Of a stretch of 9,710 nt of DNA, positions 6,923-9,710 are shown piece after piece (within the stretch, counting starts at the first letter, position 1; the number at the start of each line of letters is the position of its first letter). Below the pieces are notes generated by a model. The model searched no databases, was not told the origin of the DNA, and was given only the letters and a program-made list of their open reading frames with translations. The stretch comes from Thermodesulfobacterium sp. (GTDB taxonomy: Bacteria > Desulfobacterota > Thermodesulfobacteria > Thermodesulfobacteriales > Thermodesulfobacteriaceae): NCBI GenBank assembly GCA_021163085.1, contig JAGGXL010000129.1, positions 1 to 9,710 of the forward strand, read 5' to 3'. Made by a program: the position numbers and the translations under genes.

Positions 6923-7729
6923 ATGGAAAAAATGTATAGGGTAGGTATAGCTATTTTTTTGATATTTCTTTTTCTAAGTTATATATTTCTTTTCATTTCA
7001 AAGAAAGAGTTAATAGGTGCTGAAGAGGTAAAACTTTCTGATGCGGACTGTGTAAAATGTCATAAAAAGGAACCATCTTTAATAGAAAGTAAAGGTGGTA
7101 AACATAAAACTAAAGTAGGATGCTTGGACTGTCATAAAGGACATTATCCTTCAATTCCAAAGGAAAAGATGATCCCAGCCTGTTCCGAGTGTCATAAAGG
7201 AAAACCACATTATACCCTTGAAAACTGTTTAAGATGTCATTCAAATCCTCATGCCCCTTTAGAAATGGATTTAGCAAAAGGAGAGTTTAAGGCAGAATGT
7301 ATTAGCTGTCACGAAGGTCCAGGAAAAGAATTGGCAGAATATCCAAGTAAACACAGCTTTTTATATTGTAATACCTGTCATATTAGACATGGTTTTATTC
7401 CAGATTGCTTAAAATGTCATAAACCTCATTTGGCAGAGCAAACTTTTGACGATTGCAAGAGTTGCCATGGTGCTCATAAACCTTTAAAAGTTACTTATGG
7501 AATGAATGTGCCTAATAAATACTGTATAGTTTGTCATCCTAAATTGGGAGAAATGCTCAATTCTACAACTACCAAACACAAAAAGTTAGCATGTGCTTTC
7601 TGTCACAGAGGTCGGCACAGAATTATACCTGATTGTTCAGCCTGTCATGGTTCTCCACATCCACAAGCTATGGTAAAAGGTAAAAAATGTATTGATTGTC
7701 ATATAGATGCCCATGCACTTGTTAAATAA
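6923..7729 (+). CDS. 12-heme periplasmic cytochrome c, three four-heme modules (paralog 1)
   Basis: A 268-residue multiheme cytochrome. An N-terminal hydrophobic segment at residues 7-25 is either a signal peptide cleaved near IGA33 or a membrane anchor. Twelve CxxCH sites start at residues 43, 67, 87, 102, 126, 149, 162, 178, 201, 224, 238 and 256. They fall into three tandem four-heme modules (about 43-125, 126-200, 201-268), each with a KH before heme 2, an H-x(2-3)-IP stretch between hemes 2 and 3, PH after heme 3 and xxH after heme 4. Outside the CxxCH motifs there are exactly 12 histidines, one per heme, so all hemes are probably bis-His low-spin: an electron wire rather than an enzyme. 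About 22 residues per heme is very compact. It is first in a tandem pair with a one-to-one paralog. A periplasmic relay to the outer membrane is inferred; no named family was recognised. Confidence 0.87.
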   Translation: MEKMYRVGIAIFLIFLFLSYIFLFISKKELIGAEEVKLSDADCVKCHKKEPSLIESKGGKHKTKVGCLDCHKGHYPSIPKEKMIPACSECHKGKPHYTLENCLRCHSNPHAPLEMDLAKGEFKAECISCHEGPGKELAEYPSKHSFLYCNTCHIRHGFIPDCLKCHKPHLAEQTFDDCKSCHGAHKPLKVTYGMNVPNKYCIVCHPKLGEMLNSTTTKHKKLACAFCHRGRHRIIPDCSACHGSPHPQAMVKGKKCIDCHIDAHALVK

Positions 7730-7736
7730 TTTAAGC

Positions 7737-7744
7737 AGGAGGGA
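7737..7744 (+). promoter_or_regulatory. ribosome binding site fixing the start at 7749
   Basis: AGGAGGGA ends 4 bases before ATG 7749. This start gives a normal Lys-plus-hydrophobic export signal. The longer reading from 7707 would begin inside the preceding gene, lacks a ribosome binding site and would bury the signal. Confidence 0.8.
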
Positions 7745-7748
7745 AGAT

Positions 7749-8723
7749 ATGAAAAATAAATGGTTAAAAAGTGTTTTATTTATATTTGTTTTAATTTTGG
7801 GAATTATATTTTATATGTCAAATGCTTTTACTTTAAGTTCTAAAGAAAAGGAAGGTTCTAAAGTTAAAAAAGTCAAGCCTACATCTGTGGTTCCAGTTAA
7901 ATTGAGTGGTATATATGTAAAAAATGCGAAATTAAAACCTGATCAACTTTCGGTAATTCCTCCAAAAAAAACAGAGATATATAAAGAGAAAATACAACCC
8001 CTTACTGCAGTTGAGTGTGGGAGATGTCATTCTTATCATTTTAATATTATAAAAGAAAAAGGGGGAAAACATCAATTAGAATGTACTTTCTGTCACAAAA
8101 AATTTCATGCCTATAATCCAATTAAACAAAACTGGAAAGAATTAATGCCAAAATGTAAAACCTGTCATCTTTTATTTCATGGAGAAAAATTTTCAAATTG
8201 TATGGAATGTCATTATAATCCTCATGCACCAAAACTGCCTATGAAAATAACTGCTGAATTTGCAAAAATTTGTGGTAATTGTCATCCAAAAGAGATGAAT
8301 GAAACTATAAAATATCACAGCAAGCATACAGATATTGGATGTACATATTGTCATGCAAAAACCCATGGATACATTCCATCCTGTTTAGATTGTCATAAAC
8401 CACATATTGCAGGGCAGACTGTTGAAGAGTGTTTTAAGTGTCATACTCCGCATTCACCTTTAAATATTCCTCCATTTGCTAAGGATACTTCTAATAAAGC
8501 GTGTTCAGCCTGTCATGCCACAGAGTTTAACAAGATTTCTACTACCAAGAGCAAACACGGTAAAGTTGCCTGTGTGCAGTGCCATCCTAAACATAAATAT
8601 ATTCCTAATTGTAGAGAATGCCATGGTCAACCTCATAGTGAAGCAATGCTTAAGAAATTCCCAGATTGTCTACAATGCCACATAGATGTGCATAATTTAC
8701 CTGTTAAAATAGGAGGAAAATAA
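7749..8723 (+). CDS. 12-heme periplasmic cytochrome c with Lys/Pro-rich N-terminal linker (paralog 2)
   Basis: A 324-residue paralog of the preceding gene, 19 bp downstream in the same operon. A hydrophobic segment at residues 5-23 is a signal peptide or anchor. It is followed by about 60 residues rich in Lys, Pro and Val without any heme site, absent from paralog 1. Twelve CxxCH sites start at residues 90, 112, 136, 151, 175, 198, 212, 229, 252, 275, 289 and 307 and align one-to-one with paralog 1, including shared CHKPH and CHIDxH segments. The 12 non-motif histidines of paralog 1 are all conserved (108, 120, 144, 159, 193, 206, 219, 235, 270, 282, 296, 315), with two extra at 97 and 190. 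The linker could let a membrane-tethered head reach across the periplasm or bind a partner. Probable electron relay; the specific role is inferred. Confidence 0.87.
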   Translation: MKNKWLKSVLFIFVLILGIIFYMSNAFTLSSKEKEGSKVKKVKPTSVVPVKLSGIYVKNAKLKPDQLSVIPPKKTEIYKEKIQPLTAVECGRCHSYHFNIIKEKGGKHQLECTFCHKKFHAYNPIKQNWKELMPKCKTCHLLFHGEKFSNCMECHYNPHAPKLPMKITAEFAKICGNCHPKEMNETIKYHSKHTDIGCTYCHAKTHGYIPSCLDCHKPHIAGQTVEECFKCHTPHSPLNIPPFAKDTSNKACSACHATEFNKISTTKSKHGKVACVQCHPKHKYIPNCRECHGQPHSEAMLKKFPDCLQCHIDVHNLPVKIGGK

Positions 8724-8743
8724 AAAAATATTTATCAGAAGCC

Positions 8744-8771
8744 TTGACATGTTTGAATTTATACATAAAAT
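8744..8771 (+). promoter_or_regulatory. sigma-70-type promoter of the OmcS-like cytochrome
   Basis: A perfect -35 TTGACA (8744-8749), a 16-bp spacer and TAAAAT (8766-8771) lie in the 85-bp gap before the ATG at 8809. There is no terminator after the preceding gene, so read-through from the 12-heme operon can add to this promoter. Other AT boxes (TATAAG near 8777-8782) are less well placed. Confidence 0.6.
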
Positions 8772-8792
8772 AATAATATAAGAGATTGAAAA

Positions 8793-8802
8793 AAGGAGGT
8801 GA
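8793..8802 (+). promoter_or_regulatory. near-perfect ribosome binding site of the OmcS-like cytochrome
   Basis: AAGGAGGTGA is an uninterrupted 10-base complement to the bacterial anti-Shine-Dalgarno sequence, 6 bases before the ATG at 8809. Together with a consensus -35 it points to high expression, as expected for a filament or abundant extracellular protein. Confidence 0.7.
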
Positions 8803-8808
8803 AAATAT

Positions 8809-9710
8809 ATGAGAGATAAAAAGTTATATATTTACCTGTTTTTGAGCAGTTTAATTTTAATTTTTATTAGTGTCTTTTCTGTTAAAGTTAAAGTAAGTCA
8901 CACTATATCTGGCCCTTGCTCTGATTGTCATACTATGCATAATTCTCAGAATGGACAGACGGTGGTGTCTGGAGGTGCTTATAGGGCTCTTACTACAGGA
9001 GACTGTGTAATTTGTCATACCGGAACAAATAATGGGACTAATAATATTCCTTATGTTAATTCTGAATCAGCACCTACTTATAATTTTGGAGGAGAAAGAA
9101 ATACCTTAGCTGGTGGAAATTTTTACTGGGTAACTCAGGATGATACTTATGGTCATAATGTAAATGGTGTTATAACCCCTGATCCCAATCTTTCAGTGCC
9201 TCCTGGTTATCTGGCAGATTATAGAGATGGTATGACATGGTCTTCGGGTCAGCCAGTAACCTGTGCTGGAAATTATGGTTGCCATGGGAAATTTGAATCA
9301 GGTAATACAACTTTAAATGATCCCTTTGCAGCTATTTCTGGAGCACATCACAAAAATGTAAATCGTGATTGTGGAACAGCTGCTCCTACAGATGTGTATG
9401 ATAGCTATAGATTTTTGTATGGAATTAAGGGAATAGAAGATTCTGATAGAGAATATACTCTTTCTACTACGAATCATAATGGATATTATGCGGTAGATCA
9501 ATCACCTACTCCAGGAACTAATAGTGGTTCAATTAATTATCTTTGTGCTGAATGTCATGGGCAATTTCATAATGGAACTTTTAGTAGCAATTATCAATCT
9601 CCTTGGCTTAGACATCCAACAGATTATGATATGAATAATGTAAGTGGTAAAGAATATGGAAATTATCCAAACACTTCTATTTTTTCTGGCAAATTAGATG
9701 TTACTAATAC
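8809..9710 (+). CDS. OmcS-like extracellular multiheme cytochrome, 3' end outside window
   Basis: An open frame of 300 codons runs off the right edge; the N-terminal part of an exported multiheme cytochrome. A signal peptide is visible at about residues 5-24. Heme sites: CSDCH at 37-41 followed by TMHNS, CVICH at 66-70, an unusual C-x5-CH at 152-159 (CAGNYGCH), and CAECH at 246-250. The body is rich in Gly, Asn, Ser, Thr and Tyr, unlike the Lys-rich periplasmic cytochromes beside it, and typical of extracellular cytochromes. Ordered landmarks follow Geobacter OmcS as I remember it: CHTMHNS, a GG-x-F-x-W segment, GHN, a CH-G-K segment, SYRFL-x-G, C-x2-CH with a nearby FH, and LRHP (267-270). 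OmcS polymerises into conductive filaments, so a nanowire-type or other extracellular carrier is the best guess. The total heme number is unknown because the C-terminus is missing. Confidence 0.82.
   Translation, partial: MRDKKLYIYLFLSSLILIFISVFSVKVKVSHTISGPCSDCHTMHNSQNGQTVVSGGAYRALTTGDCVICHTGTNNGTNNIPYVNSESAPTYNFGGERNTLAGGNFYWVTQDDTYGHNVNGVITPDPNLSVPPGYLADYRDGMTWSSGQPVTCAGNYGCHGKFESGNTTLNDPFAAISGAHHKNVNRDCGTAAPTDVYDSYRFLYGIKGIEDSDREYTLSTTNHNGYYAVDQSPTPGTNSGSINYLCAECHGQFHNGTFSSNYQSPWLRHPTDYDMNNVSGKEYGNYPNTSIFSGKLDVTN

Noticed and set aside
7707..7748. Upstream start for 12-heme paralog 2
   Set aside because: It overlaps the end of paralog 1, has no ribosome binding site, and would place 14 non-signal residues before the export signal. 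ATG 7749 has AGGAGGGA in place.
8476..8685. Second-frame + strand open frame inside 12-heme paralog 2
   Set aside because: It is out of frame with a protein whose heme motifs are fully conserved through this stretch.
9313..9501. Open frame on the - strand inside the OmcS-like gene
   Set aside because: It is antisense to the continuing cytochrome frame, and the product is low-complexity Ile/Ser/Arg.

Overview
The window is AT-rich DNA from what looks like a thermophilic, anaerobic, sulfur- or metal-respiring Gram-negative bacterium. A member of Thermodesulfobacteria or a relative would fit. That placement is an inference from the low GC content, the Lys/Glu-rich proteins, the cysteine pattern in TrpS that resembles the [4Fe-4S] TrpRS of Thermotoga, and the dense multiheme cytochromes. 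No rRNA or tRNA is present to test it.

Layout. (1) Positions 49-3083, + strand: a three-gene operon encoding a 17-heme membrane-anchored cytochrome c, a four-helix di-heme cytochrome b (stop and start codons overlap by one base), and a small tetraheme c3-type cytochrome, closed by a strong hairpin terminator at 3121-3150. (2) Positions 3153-3428, - strand: a small acidic protein with a zinc-binding anti-sigma-type (ZAS) Cys/His pattern, converging on the same terminator. (3) Positions 3563-4558, +, trpS, and 4565-6625, -, ligA: two housekeeping genes converging with 6 bp between stop codons. (4) Positions 6626-6922: an AT-rich divergent promoter region. (5) Positions 6923-8723, +: two paralogous 12-heme cytochromes in tandem. 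(6) Positions 8809 to the right edge, +: the N-terminal 300 residues of an exported, OmcS-like extracellular multiheme cytochrome, which has its own promoter, a near-ideal ribosome binding site and an unusual C-x5-CH heme site.

How the genes may work together (inference). The cytochrome b and 17-heme pair looks like a quinol:multiheme-cytochrome oxidoreductase at the inner membrane. The tetraheme c3 would be a soluble periplasmic shuttle. The two 12-heme proteins would span or relay across the periplasm. The OmcS-like protein would be the extracellular terminal carrier or filament subunit. The five c-type proteins carry at least 48 CxxCH sites plus one C-x5-CH site. No outer-membrane porin is visible, so the crossing step must be encoded elsewhere or to the right of the window.

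Most notable sequence observations: a threefold repeat of a four-heme unit in the 17-heme protein; an EF-hand-like loop in the same protein; three four-heme modules with exactly 12 non-motif histidines in the first 12-heme protein; and two promoters of the same geometry (TTGACC or TTGACA, 16 bp, TAAAAT) driving the two parts of the right-hand cytochrome locus.
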